From Epiperipatus broadwayi (lineage: Eukaryota; Onychophora; Udeonychophora; Euonychophora; Peripatidae), in the NCBI GenBank assembly GCA_028023455.1, contig JAQFVV010000565.1:62001-126000 (forward strand): a DNA stretch of 64,000 bases. The letters are read 5' to 3'. Numbering within the stretch: the first letter of the stretch is position 1; each line of letters begins with the position of its first letter. Under the pieces are notes generated by a model. The model saw only the letters and a program-made list of their open reading frames with translations, made no database searches and had not been told where the DNA came from. Shown here piece after piece: positions 33,780 to 46,019 of the stretch. A program made the translations under genes and the position numbers.

Positions 33780-34770
33780 TGATGCCTTGGGTGGTTTAGC
33801 ATAGTGTAATGAGGAATCCTAGATTCGATTCTGGTGCTACCACTTCTGGACCTCAAACTTTCTGTGACCTCCCCAGCAATATAGCCATTCAATTTTTTTT
33901 ACACTCTACATATTTTAATGCAGTGGCTGAATATCAATCTCTGGAGCATAGGCTCATTGAATCTATTCCTGGCGCTTAAACATCATATAAACTCCCATTG
34001 ATATTGTTCCCTGTAAGGTTTGGCACAGGGTAGAGGAGGATTAGAACTGTTTCGAGTGCTACTACTTCTGGCAATCAAACTTCTTGGGATCTCACCAGCA
34101 ATAAAGCCATTCAAATTTTTTTCAACTCTGCAGGTTGTAGTGCAGTGATCAAATATCAAACTCTGGAGCATCCAAACTTCAAATCTATACTAGCACTTCC
34201 AATGCTCAAACTTATCATCAACTCCCAAATAATAATGCCATTGGATTATTTTCATCCAGTGAGGTTTAGTCCAGTGGTAGAGGGTCAGTCTCTGGAAAAT
34301 GGATGCTAGGATCAATTCTGGTGCTACCATTTCTGATATTCAACCATCTTATGAACTCTTGACTGATAGAGCCATTCAATTTTTTTAAACTCGGTGTGTT
34401 TTGATACAATGATCGTATATCAAACTCTGGAATAGGTAATTCTTGAACCTATTTAAAGTCTGGAATTTCCACTGCTTGGATTTCTTACAAACTCCTGAGC
34501 AATACAATCATTGGATTGTTTTTTCCCTATAAGGTTTAGGGTAGTAGTAGAGTGTCCAAATGTGGGTGCTAGGATCAATTCCAGCGATGGCACTTGCAGA
34601 GGTTGAGCTTGTGATGAATTTTTGCAGAATAAAGCCATTAATATTTTCCACAGTGGAATTTAACAGAGTGGTAGAGTACAGATGCTAATCTGGATGAGCC
34701 CTAGGATTGACCCTGATAGGCATTAGTGGATCTCAAGCATCTTATGAACTCTTGCAATAAGGCTTTTTTT
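33780..34770 (+). repeat. Tandem array of ~105-140 bp tRNA-like units, about seven copies (R8)
   Basis: A 'gccattcaattttttt' or 'gccattggattgtttt' block recurs near 33878, 34104, 34229, 34370, 34507 and 34632. Between these lie diverged versions of 'ggtttagtccagtggtagag', 'ctaggatcaattctggtgctaccacttctg', 'ctcaaacttcttatgaactcc' and 'caatatcaaactctggagca'. TAGTCCAGTGG (about 34268) fits an A box, and GATTCGATTCT or GGATCAATTCT fits a decayed B box about 40-50 nt later. This looks like a tandemly amplified tRNA-derived sequence. The 61-62 codon minus-strand frames inside it are not genes. Confidence 0.75.
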
Positions 34771-34774
34771 GTAG

Positions 34775-35438
34775 ATGTTGATAAAAAAAAGTATATGTTG
34801 TGTGGCAAAGTTTAAGGTAAATGATCTTTTTTATTATGGTCACACATGGCTATACCAATAGGAATTTTGGTTTCACTCAGTTTCTTTAAGACTCTTTTCT
34901 AGATGTTTTTGTCATGGCTACTTTTTAACCCCTAATTTCAAATTTGTAACACATCTAAGAAACATATACTATGAATTATTACTTTGAACATATCTAACTT
35001 GATGTAATGTAGTCAGGGCAATATAATGTTGCAAAAAACATTTTATATCCATACAGCCCATATGTTTTTCTGAGTAACAGCAATACAAAAAAACTTGTAT
35101 TATACATTATATTACTATATTATTCTCAAAATGATGATACTTTTTACACGTCTTTTTATAGGGTAAGGCAAGAGAAATTCAGTAGCGTTTTTTCTGATAG
35201 CATCCATGCTATAATATGATGTTTTATTTTTTTTAAAAAGTAATTACTACAAATATCTAAAGGTTGATCCATAGGTCTTTATAGATTTGCATAAATTTGT
35301 AATTTTCTTTACCACATTTGAAGAGAAAATTGTTAATGATTGAAATTTCATCAATTACTAAAATTTGTAAAAGATATGTTGTTGATAAAAAAAGTCATAT
35401 ATCACATGACTCCATTTCTTTTTTATGTTTGTAAAATA
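34775..35438. other. No gene recognised
   Basis: AT-rich with no conserved frame. 'tatatcacatgact' at about 35398 matches the end motif seen on several fold-back elements. Confidence 0.5.
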
Positions 35439-35440
35439 TG

Positions 35441-35757
35441 AATAAAGAGCTTTGCTAGTTGCACAACAAGCTGCATCATTAATGCTTAGCAAAAGAAATC
35501 ATTTAAAATATCTCTATCAGAAATCACACCCAAACCCCAAACCAATGGTTTCATGCTTTGGAACTCTTTAGTAAGGTGCTAGGATAGTGAGAATCTAGTA
35601 TCTGAAACTACCCTAGCACCTCACTGAAGAGTGCCAGAACATGAGGCCATTGGTATGGGGTTTGGGTGTGGTTTCTGATAGAGATATTTTAAATGCATTT
35701 TCTTGCTAAGCATTTATCACAAAGCTTGCTGAGCAACTAACAAAGCTCTTTGTTTAT
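35441..35757. repeat. R2 fold-back element
   Basis: The left arm from 35441 ('aaagagctttgctagttgc') and right arm to 35757 ('caactaacaaagctcttt') are inverted complements of about 145 bp with scattered mismatches. They include 'atttaaaatatctct', 'cccaaacccc' and 'ggtgctagg'. The centre is near 35600. It shares 'gctaagcatttatcacaaagc' with the 11.2-kb hairpin. Confidence 0.9.
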
Positions 35758-35764
35758 ATGTTGT

Positions 35765-36228
35765 TGATGTATTTGTTTTTGGACAAGGTGATGAATAAGT
35801 TATCTTGTGAGTTAATTAAACAAGTTAAATGATATAAACAGTTGAAAATGAATAGAATAACAGTATTAAATATCTGGATTTATAAGTTATAAGAGAAGCT
35901 AGTTTATTAAGCTATAAATTGGTAAACTGTTACAATAAGAAGGGGTATACATACTTTAAATTAATAGCACCAGTTGTGGAATTTATTTTGCAATGAGAAA
36001 TTATGTCATTATAAAAATGGTAAATTACACAATATTGAAAATTTTACAAAAGAGCTAACAGGAGTTGGGTATAATAGTAATAAACAAATTGGCTACACTT
36101 TATATTAATTTAAAAATATATATACCAACTTAAAAGAGGCAAAAGTTAGAGAAAAAACTTGAATATCTACTCCATATGTTTCAAATGTATTATGTGTTCC
36201 AAAATTGCTATTTGCCACAAATGTATAA
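35765..36228. other. No gene recognised
   Basis: AT-rich, with no supported feature. Confidence 0.5.
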
Positions 36229-36233
36229 ATCAA

Positions 36234-36303
36234 GCGTTGGTGGCCTAGTGGTTAGCATAGCTGTCTTCCAAGCAGCTGGCCTGGGTTCACGCATTTGACA
36301 TAT
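36234..36303 (+). repeat. tRNA-Gly-like SINE, shortened T arm
   Basis: The best-preserved 5' head of the family: GCGTTGG acceptor strand, 'tggcctagtggttagcatag' A box, and loop CTTCCAA (TCC). The B box is cut off ('gggttcacgc') and joins straight to the shared tail 'atttgacatata', so the 3' half of the tRNA is deleted. Confidence 0.88.
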
Positions 36304-36425
36304 AAATATATATATATATTATGAATGTTTGCACCAATGGATTAAATAGAGAGTGAATAAAAAATATTAATAAACATCGTTAAACTATATCCATTATCTA
36401 ATATTAATTGTGTTTTTAAAAAAAT

Positions 36426-36830
36426 TCAAATTTTATTTAACTTTTTAAATAGATTCTACTGTTTGTAGTAGCATACAGATTAGTATTTAACATAACATTT
36501 TCAGTAGTATTGTAATATTATTCTCTTATCTTCTTCAGGTGTTGTTGGCAGGACCAATGACAACACTAGCAAAAAAATCAAAATTTGCACGTTTAGATTC
36601 GTGAATACTAAAGGCAACATTTGATTTCTGCATTATTACTGTCACTGCTCAGGTCAGAAAAATTCAGAGAAATTATATCACTCACAGCATTGTGTTACAT
36701 ACTAATCCGTGTGGCAATACTAACAATTAAATGTATTTGAAAAGTATTTCGAATTTTTCTAAAGACATTTAACAATTAATATTAGATGATGGAAATAGTC
36801 GAATATAAAACTAAGAGTATAATACCGACA
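36426..36830. repeat. R7 fold-back copy, diverged
   Basis: The right side, 'aaatgtatttgaaaagtatttcgaatttttctaaagacattta', ends with 'attagatgatggaaatagtcgaatata', as at 22.95 kb. The left side has the complement of the core, 'cttcttcaggtgttgttggc' (36527-36546). The tRNA-like head is largely lost. Confidence 0.75.
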
Positions 36831-36839
36831 ACGCAAACT

Positions 36840-37200
36840 CTTAGAGAAACATCGTCATTGAACGGTTATTACTGCTAATTACCTGTTACTAAAAAAAAAC
36901 GTGTTGCAAAACTCTGAGTTAAATTGCTCATGTGGAGAGCTGTTTTTCAAAAACATCTTTATATTCACCTGGTTTACTAAAATCTTTAATTAGTTTATTA
37001 ATTTCAAGGACAATAGATTGTTTTTCAAATTTGCAGTTTTTTAAACTTCTGATTTTTATATAAACTAGAAACAAATAACTTTAGGGTATTTATTTTTATA
37101 AAAGCATATAGTTTTCACACAAAAAATGAATTCATATAAATAAATCATGCTATAGATTATTACTTTGGCTATGACTTTATAAACTCATACATATATATAT
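36840..37200. other. No gene recognised
   Basis: AT-rich spacer, no supported feature. Confidence 0.5.
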
Positions 37201-37205
37201 TAATA

Positions 37206-38039
<834 letters not shown>

Positions 38040-38760
38040 GAATTTATTAAACTCAGTTAATATAGATATACAACTCTGTTGGAATAATTTAAATTACAAT
38101 TGTATAACTTCATTTTAGGCAATATCTTATGGTATAAAGGTTAATCTCATATAGAACTTAATTCTTTGCCACATTCCAAGTTGGCATCAATGTTCATTTT
38201 GTTTCAAATTGAGAGTGTAGCAATCAATCCAAAAGGAGTGTAATTTGGCTGGTTTTCAATAATATCAGGTTTTATTGATCAGTTATTCATGTTGATAAGG
38301 TCCCATGTTGATTTGAAGCTTAACTGAGGTGCAATATCCTGGTCTCTAATTCTAGTTTTATTGAGAAAGATTTGGGACAGGGTCATAATGAAGAACACTT
38401 CACATCTTGTTAACCAGATATTAAAGGTCAGAAAAGTAATACTTCTCACTATCACGAATTCACCAATTCTTTATAGCATGCTTGAGTAAAGCAATAAGTG
38501 GTTTTTTGTATATTTTGAGGATTATTTTTATTTGATTAACCACCCATGAATCACTTACACCACCTCCTAATTTTGATTTCATAAACAGAGTCAACGTATT
38601 ATGAGTAACAAAATAAATGAGCACCAGAAACTATTCATCATTTCTAAATATCTATCTATAATATATACACACACATATACATTATTAGCTTTATTATCTA
38701 ACTAATACAGTATATAACTGGAATGCAATTTGATAATCACAAGTGACTATTTGTTGGTCT
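38040..38760. other. No gene recognised
   Basis: AT-rich, slightly more mixed composition at 38200-38460, but no frame above 60 codons and no recognised peptide. Confidence 0.45.
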
Positions 38761-38764
38761 GCTT

Positions 38765-39305
38765 TTAAAACAGGTTATATTTATCTATTTAATGAGCTTT
38801 ATTTAAACATCTTTGAATTAATAATTTCATTCTTTGTAGTCAATCTGCAATTGTCAGGGTCTATATAAACATATTAGACCATATGTAAGGGTGGATTTTT
38901 ACTGCCATTGTTTAAAGGAAGTTGCCTTGACAACAGAATGAGATTGTTGATTGTTATTGATATTGTTTACATGTTGACTGCTTTTCTGTATTTACATTAA
39001 TACCTATCTAGCCTTGAGCATTATTACCTTTATTACCTAAATAGTAAATTGTTAGAGAGCAATATAATTTCTCCTTTCAGAACAGGTTATGTGTATGTGT
39101 TTAATGAGTTTTATTTAAACTCTTTTGAATTAATAATTCATTCTTTGTCCTCAAGTTGCAATCTTCAGTGTCTATATAAACATAGTAGGCCATATATAGA
39201 GCTGGATTTTCACCATTATTGTTTAAAAAAGGTTGCCATGACAACAGATTGAGATTGTTATTAGTATTGTTTAATATTAACTTCTTTCCTGTATTTATAT
39301 ATATT
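38765..39305 (+). repeat. R4 repeat, two tandem copies, each with an X-box-like motif
   Basis: Copy 1 (about 38770-39000) and copy 2 (about 39080-39305) share 'aacaggttat', 'aatgag-ttttatttaaac', 'cagtgtctatataaacata' and the core. The core is GTTGCCTTGACAAC at 38921-38934 and GTTGCCATGACAAC at 39232-39245. The 67-codon frame at 39049-39252 is within the repeat. Confidence 0.88.
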
Positions 39306-39309
39306 CTAA

Positions 39310-40530
39310 TTATATTCTAATGATTTTAATCAGTACATAAGTAATTTTACAACTTATCATATCTACAATGTTGAAAATATCAACCTATTCATGAAACAAG
39401 TTCAAATACATTATTAAAATAATCCACAAGTTGGACTAAAGAATCATTGAAATGAACTTGTAAATAATGTATACAACTGATTGTATTAATGCCAATCTAT
39501 TTTATCAACTGAAAAATAACCACTTTTATCTAACATTTATTTTGTTAGATAGAAATAAATCAGGTTTTGATACTCAAAAAGGCTGAAATTCTTTATTAGC
39601 TGCAATTTTAGTTTTTTCAAAGATAGTTTACGGTTTTAAATATTAATTTGCATAAAATTTTACCATTACTTATTTAAACATACGCATAGAAGAAGCAACC
39701 TTTACACTTGATAAGCTGTAAAATTATTTACATGCTTAATAAAAAATTATTAGAATTACCTCTCAATTAATATTTGAAAGTGGAAGTTGGTTTGATTAAT
39801 ATAAAATAAAATTACATTTTAAATTACGAGTGTCAAATTAATTTAACCCACATCTTTGACACCATCCACTGTAGATAAATATAATAATGACTATTATTAA
39901 TCATTTATTAAACTAGAGATTATCTCTAGCACAAATATAAACTTTAAAACTCGAGATTAATATATCTGATTTTTCAAAAATAAAAATTGTTGTAAATAAA
40001 AAGTTTCAGTTTTTTCAAGCATCAGTGTTTGATTTATTACAGCCTAACAAATTGAAGGAGAGATAAACACTCTTTCTTTTAATCTGACAATCATCCTTTT
40101 TGAATAACAATGCTTGCTTTCTTACTATACAATTGACTGACAATCAGATAAAAAAGATTTTTATCTAGCAAAATATATTGGCATTTATCAAAAGATGGAC
40201 ATAATTTACAAGTTTGTTTAAATGATTCTTTGAAAATCTATTTTGTGAATAATCTTAATAATGTATTCAGATATTTGTTCTTTGAATAGATTTACATATA
40301 TACATGTATGCATAACATACATGTTTACATGTGTCAATTGATCTTGTTTAAATCTACTGTTACCATACTGTCACAATATTAAAACCTTCATTTTTTTAGT
40401 TAATTTTCTAACCTTAACTGTTTTCTTAATTTTGCACTACTCTAGATCACAATATTTGCATATATGTTCTGTTTTTAACATCTTATATCACTTCTCTATT
40501 TATAGTTTACATAATTTTATAAGCATATTT
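39310..40530. other. No gene recognised
   Basis: AT-rich sequence without conserved frames or recognised repeats. Confidence 0.5.
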
Positions 40531-40535
40531 AGGTC

Positions 40536-40985
40536 ACACAGAGGTAAACCTCTCTATACAGTAGTGCCACTTAGTGAAATCCAGAGTAATCAATGGATGC
40601 AGAAAGATTTGTGCATAAAATCCCTATCTAGTGCATACTCATCCCATATCACCAGACTAGTTTCTAGCTTGTGACTTTCATCAATGAAGAGCCTTCGATC
40701 TGAGAGCACATACATGTAGATCTCAGGATCTAATGCAACCATCCCACAAACATCTTTAACCTTACTTGTTAACTATAAAGCTCCTTATTGATAAAAGCTG
40801 CAAGCTAGAAACTAGTCTGGGAATATTGGATGAGAAGGCACTAGATAAGGATTTTATGCACAAACTTTTCTGTATCCATTGATTACTTTGGCTTGGACTG
40901 AGTGGCACTACTATATGGGAAGTTTTGCTTCTGTGTTATCAGCTTCTGTGCACACAAAGAATGGTGATCATGTGATGTTAAATGG
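40536..40985. repeat. R3 fold-back element
   Basis: The left arm (about 40536-40698: 'cctctctatacagtagtgccact', 'cagagtaatcaatggatgc', 'gtgcataaaatccctatctag', 'cagactagtttctagcttg') pairs with the right arm (about 40778-40985: 'caagctagaaactagtctg', 'gattttatgcacaaac', 'tccattgattact', 'gtggcactactatatggg'). It ends with 'aatggtgatcatgtgatgtt'. Internal length is about 80 bp, so it is a non-autonomous member of the family at 47-50 kb. Confidence 0.9.
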
Positions 40986-40999
40986 TTCCATTTTAATGT

Positions 41000-41225
41000 C
41001 AATAATGAATTTTTTCAATCTTATTACCAGCTTGAATTAATATCCCATTTTAAAAAATAAAATAAACAAAAACAAATAAAGATGTTATGAACAGACAAAA
41101 AAAAATAGCAAGTAGTATTTTCAAGAGTGCTTGGTTATATTTATGCATTATAGGAATTAAATTATAAATACCTTGTATAAATAAAATAAACAGTTTAAAT
41201 ATAAAGCCTATATTAATTCATTATC
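41000..41225. other. No gene recognised
   Basis: AT-rich spacer, no supported feature. Confidence 0.5.
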
Positions 41226-41235
41226 ATCATTAGTT

Positions 41236-41420
41236 CAAATCATTATTGTCAGCTGCAGGATAGTCTCTTCATGTTTAATCCAGTTTTTCCAATCTCTAGC
41301 ATTTCTTTTCCACATCACACCAGAAAACATCCTTTTTTCATCCATCCATCTCACTCATGGTCTCTTTCTAGGTCTTTTACAATTTTTTAAAGTCCAGACT
41401 TCAACTAATTATTTATGCAT
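41236..41420 (-). pseudogene. LINE ORF2 extreme C-terminus fragment
   Basis: On the minus strand the frame reads roughly RPRKRP-stop-VRWMDEKRMFSGVMWKRNARDWKNWIKHEE. This matches the common LINE ORF2 tail pattern 'GRPRKRWMDEI...A.DR..WR'. The similar fragment at 58.47-58.62 kb (WIDEIRKCAG...EARDRR.W) suggests the same LINE family. Short and broken. Confidence 0.6.
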
Positions 41421-41439
41421 TATCATGTCTTCCAGCAGT

Positions 41440-42530
41440 ATGTCCAGCTCAGTTCTTTAATTAATTAATTATAATCCATTAAAATAAATGACTAATCATT
41501 ACTTTTCCAAATTAACGTCTTCTTAAAAGAAATGAGCTTTTTAAGAATGAAAAGAAAAATATTCATCAATCACCCTCTGAAAGTGCATTTACCATTCATT
41601 AACAACAAATTCACCCATACTCAAAAGGTATATGCTTTGCATATAGAAGAGATGAAAGGATATTTTTTCTATCTTTGCTAGGATTTAGACATATGACATT
41701 TTCTTTTTAGATAAACTACTGTTAAGTCGACATTTGTTTATCAGCAAAATTTATAAATAAAAAATATATAATAGATTTTTGTGTGTATGTGCGTAAGCAG
41801 TATATTTTATTTGCGGTATTTTGTTGATATAAAAATTGTCTGAGTAAAAAAATACATCATGATTATTTGCAAAAAACGAAATCTAGTAGCAATGTTTTAA
41901 TGCTAGCACCGTATAAAAAAAATCTATTTCCTAAAATTTCTATTTCATATTCCCGATAAAAAAAATACTGTGTTTACTTTTAAAAACACCCAAATATTAC
42001 CGAGTCAACTATTTCTGTTTAATCAAGCCAAAAAAAATAGGCAAAAACATTTACTGCCAATCACAACAACAACAGCAGCAACAAAATCAATACAAACTTA
42101 AAGTGCGGTATATATATATTTTAGATTTTAAACATTTCCAAAAACAAAGTATTTGCTATATAAAACATTTATAAAAAGTATTATCACAAAAGAAATAAAA
42201 GATTTTTAAAATATTACAAACCAAAAAAAAAAAGGAAAATAATAAATCAGCAAATTTACAAAAGGAAAAGAATACTAGTTTTATACATACAAATAAATCT
42301 ACTTTTAAAAGAAGAGCACATTAAAAAGATGTTTAAAAATAAAAACTATGCAGTATCGATGTTTACAATAATAATGATGGAATAAAAGCAATAATTCACT
42401 GCTACAAAAGTTTTCTTAAACCAGAAAGCAGTTTATACTGTATCTATCTCTCTATACATCTAGGACACGTGTGTAAACTATAATAACAAAAAGGCTTTAA
42501 CAGCAACTAATATATATATATCAGTAAAAT
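41440..42530. other. No gene recognised
   Basis: AT-rich, with poly-A and poly-T runs. No frame or repeat match noted. Confidence 0.5.
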
Positions 42531-42536
42531 AAAAAG

Positions 42537-42965
42537 GGTGCTCATAGCTCTAAACAAGCTTATTTTATTGTTTTTAATAATAAATGCTATAAGAGAATGC
42601 ATTCAAAATCTTTATCTAGGATTGTTCTCATCCCCAGACCAGTTTTGAGCTATAGCTCTCATCAGTGAAGATCTATGACATCAGATTCAAAATAACAACC
42701 CAAGACCAGCATTTATCTAATACTTAACCATTAAGTAGAAGATGATTATATGTCTTCAAATTCAAGTCTTCAACTGAAATAGCCATGTGGGACTGAACTA
42801 AATTCAGATACTCCATATATTGATAGCCTTAGCATTCTAATATAGCCAAAGCCAACAGCCAAATTAGAATATTAATAAAATCAGCTCATACATCACATGA
42901 CTTATAAGCTTATATTTACAAATATGTAAAATAAAGAGCTGCTAATAGCTCTAAACAAATATTAA
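42537..42965. repeat. R2 repeat, single-orientation copy
   Basis: It contains 'agctctaaacaagctt', 'aataaatgct', 'gaatgcattcaaaatc', 'ctaggattgttctcatccccagaccag' and, at its right, 'acatcacatgacttataagc' and 'tttacaaatatgtaaaat'. These are the B' and A blocks of the 37-kb element. The LINE 3' end and microsatellite that follow may be inserted in it, because A'-like sequence ('tatttgtaaatacaagctcatgatgt') reappears at 44475-44500. Confidence 0.8.
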
Positions 42966-43000
42966 TAATAATAAGAAGAAGAAGAAGAAAAAGAAGAGGA

Positions 43001-44182
43001 ATAATAATTACATACTATACACCTATAATCAAATTTGCAAAAACATTCATATCTAAAATCTCGTCAATCTGTAACAAACTAATATGGAAGAGAAAGACAG
43101 TGGCAATCTCTTTAAAAAATCTGAGCAGACCACCACATAGCAATGGACTTGGACTCCATACAATCAATGTTTTTTACACACAGAAATCAGTAAATCTAAT
43201 AACAGCAACCATAAAAAGATTTCCAGACCTGGAGTGTGTAATCAGTATAATACCCACAGACAGACCACCCCCTTCATATGGATATCTATCCACACTGATT
43301 GAAGAACTCAAGCCAATATACAACAAAATATCACTCAATAATGACAACAAGTATACATACTGGGACATTTACAATATACTACATCCCAACCAGACACCCA
43401 ATCTACATCCATCAGTTCTTGGAATAGACAACAGGCAACTACTGCAACAATTCAGAAAATGGTCATTAGAACCAAAATTATTCGATTTTCTACTTAAGCT
43501 TAATCTCAATGCTCTACCCACAACCCATTTCCTTAGATTTCGTAGATTCTATACCAATATAGACCCCATGTGCGGACTATGTCATAGAGAAGAAGAGACA
43601 CAAGATCATTTTCTTCATTCCTGCAGTGCCCTAGAAACAATACGTCGCACAATGTTTACCACATACAGAAAGGCTATCATTTCAATAGATAAAATAATAA
43701 ATACATTTAAAAAAGGCAATAACCCTGCTATTCGTGCAGCAACATACAGCCTTTATGCCTACTGGTGCACCAGATGCACTTTTGCACTTGCCAATAACCC
43801 TCGACGCCACCCAGCAACATATTCAATAAAACTAGAACTGTTAAGAAAAAGAGACAGCATCCTAGCTCAACCAGATATATTTGCAGCCACATGGTCACAC
43901 TTGAAACAGAGATCCAGTCTATGAAATATAAAGACCAATAAGATAGATGATGACATTTTCAACATCAGCATTTTTTCCAACTTTAAAAAAAAAAAAAAAA
44001 AATGCAAGCATAAACTGAACTAAATAGAAGACCAAATTTAAAAACAAGAAGAAAAAAAAAGGATGCAGAAAAGATAAAAACTTATATACTGAAAGTTGTA
44101 ATTTGTTTTTCATTTGTAAAAGATCAATATATGACTCTGTAACTTTTTAGACTCAATAAAGTTTTGCTTTGAAACATAAAAA
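43001..44182 (+). mobile_element. 5'-truncated LINE with polyadenylation signal and AT-microsatellite tail
   Basis: The LINE reading frame is already open at about 43001 (right of a GAA-rich stretch) and ends with TGA at 43922-43924. A 3' untranslated stretch of about 260 bp includes AATAAA at 44155-44160 and passes directly into (ATT)n/(AAT)n repeats from 44183. Ending in a microsatellite rather than poly(A) is known for several LINE clades. The RT domain is absent. Confidence 0.82.
43100..43924 (+). CDS. LINE ORF2 C-terminal domain, intact open frame (274+ codons)
   Basis: The frame is open upstream of 43100 to at least 43001, with no in-frame ATG at 43100 (the codon there is GTG). It is therefore the tail of a longer ORF2, not a separate gene. 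ICNKLIWKR and 'NGLGLHTI' just upstream and at the start match the 'FIWKGK...GGLGL' linker after LINE reverse transcriptases. A helical stretch follows, then the finger CGLC-x8-H-x4-C at about residues 158-175. The last ~100 residues are helix-rich (FALANNPRRH, LLRKRDSILAQ). Such CCHC fingers are seen in zf-RVT regions and in R2/CRE-type elements. I cannot see a restriction-like endonuclease motif with confidence. With no stops over 825 bp in AT-rich DNA, this is probably a young insertion. Confidence 0.85.
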   Translation: MAISLKNLSRPPHSNGLGLHTINVFYTQKSVNLITATIKRFPDLECVISIIPTDRPPPSYGYLSTLIEELKPIYNKISLNNDNKYTYWDIYNILHPNQTPNLHPSVLGIDNRQLLQQFRKWSLEPKLFDFLLKLNLNALPTTHFLRFRRFYTNIDPMCGLCHREEETQDHFLHSCSALETIRRTMFTTYRKAIISIDKIINTFKKGNNPAIRAATYSLYAYWCTRCTFALANNPRRHPATYSIKLELLRKRDSILAQPDIFAATWSHLKQRSSL

Positions 44183-44438
<256 letters not shown>

Positions 44439-44509
44439 CTTGTTTATCACTATTAGCACACTTTATTTTATGTATTTGTAAATACAAGCTCATGATGTAT
44501 AACTTGTTT

Positions 44510-44980
44510 TTATTAATATATCAGTAAATAGATCATTTAAACAATAAATGTAGACATGCCCCCTATTCATTGCTTTATTGTAGGATGACTAGTGGGTTCG
44601 TGTCTCACCTAATATATAAATAAAACTAAAATATTTGCATTTGTATGATAACTCACAGGGGTGTGACTCTTTACTATAATAGCATTAGCTACTCAGAGGA
44701 TCTACATAACATTATATATTTTACTCTGCCATTGTTTCTATTGCATGCACACATATAATGCATTGAACCATCATAAGTTGACATCAAGTTAAATCAGTAT
44801 GAGTTAAGTAAATAATAATCTTCCAATGGATTATATGTAGTAAAAGTAAGCATTACACTTTATAATCACTTATATTAGTTGGTATTAAAAAAACCAACTA
44901 CATAGGCATGATATTGATGGCCCAAGCCATACAAGTAACAAGAATTTTGTATTTGAAATTTATGTCTACTTAACTATTAC
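44510..44980. other. No gene recognised
   Basis: AT-rich spacer, no supported feature. Confidence 0.5.
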
Positions 44981-44983
44981 AAA

Positions 44984-45349
44984 GCTATAATACACCATAT
45001 ACTCCTTAATTTACACTGTACAATGCAGTTAACATAATATTTATTTTATTTCATTTCTTACAGTTTCAACTGTCCAGTAGTCATCATCAGATCTATTCTT
45101 TAATAAGACCTCCCTACACAAGAGCTATTCTTTAATAAGACATCCCTACACAAGAGCTATTCTTTAATAAGACATCCTACACAATCTCAGTACCCTTTCT
45201 TGGGTACTGAGATTGTGTAGGGATGTCTTATTAAAGAATAGCTCTGATGATGACTGCTGGACAGTTGAAACTGTAAGAAAGAAAATAAAATAAATCTTAT
45301 GTTAACTGCATTGTACAGTGTAAATTAAGGAGTATATGGTGTTTTATAG
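44984..45349. repeat. Fold-back element with one-sided 33-bp tandem amplification
   Basis: The ends 'ctataatacaccatatactcc' and 'ggagtatatggtgttttatag' are inverted complements, and pairing continues to a tight centre 'cagtaccc-tttctt-gggtactg' at 45189-45209. The left arm carries three copies of 'gagctattctttaataagacatccct', the right arm only one. The left arm therefore expanded after the palindrome formed, or the right contracted. Confidence 0.92.
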
Positions 45350-45639
45350 TATATATAATTAAGCAATGCAAATAAGAAATGGAATAAAATTTATTATAAA
45401 GGTACATAAGAATTCACGAACTTAAGAAAGGATTCTGTTATTGAAAAGTCAATGAGAGTCTAAAGAGACTCATAGTAATTCTTAATTTTGGCATCTTGGC
45501 TTTGTATTAAACTGTATAGTTATGTTACATTCACATCAGTAATTTTAACATTTGAATGGTCTAACAAAAGTAAAATATGTTAATGGAAAAACATGATGGA
45601 AAGTCATTAAACATTATATGATCACCATTTCTTATGCTT

Positions 45640-46018
45640 TCTCATAACTGTTATTAAAACAGAAAAAAATTTCTATATGGTAGTGCCACTCAAAAGCCAG
45701 AGTAATCAATAGATGCCAGAAGGCTTGTGCATAAAATCCCTATCTAGTGTCTACTCATCCAATATCCCTGGACCAGTTTCCAGCTTGTGGCTTTCATAAG
45801 TGAGGAGCTTTGGATCTGAGAGCACTGTACCTAGATCTTAGGATCTAGGTGCAGTGCTCTTAGATCCAAGGCTCCTCACTGACAAAAGTCACAAGCTGGA
45901 AACTGGTCTTGGAATATTGGATGAGTAGGCACTGGATAGGGATTTTGTGCACAAGCATTCTGTCATCCATTGATTACTATGGCTTGCATTGAGTGGTATT
46001 ACTATATGGAGAGGTTGT
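45640..46018. repeat. R3 fold-back element, almost no loop
   Basis: The left arm ('tagtgccactc', 'gagtaatcaatagatgcc', 'gtgcataaaatccctatctagtg', 'ggaccagtttccagcttg') meets the right arm at 'cctagatcttaggatctagg' near 45839. The right arm ends 'ggtattactatatggagag'. The outer left end is 'tatgatcaccatttcttatg'. Confidence 0.93.
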
Positions 46019-46019
46019 C

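Noticed and set aside
34268-34330. Single functional tRNA in the 34-kb array
   Set aside because: The B box is degenerate and the arms do not fold into a cloverleaf; it is one unit of a decayed tandem repeat.
45244-45278. Hammerhead candidate CTGATGA...GAAAC
   Set aside because: The GAAAC is part of the local palindrome acagt-tga-aactgt, so the two boxes cannot both serve in a hammerhead fold.
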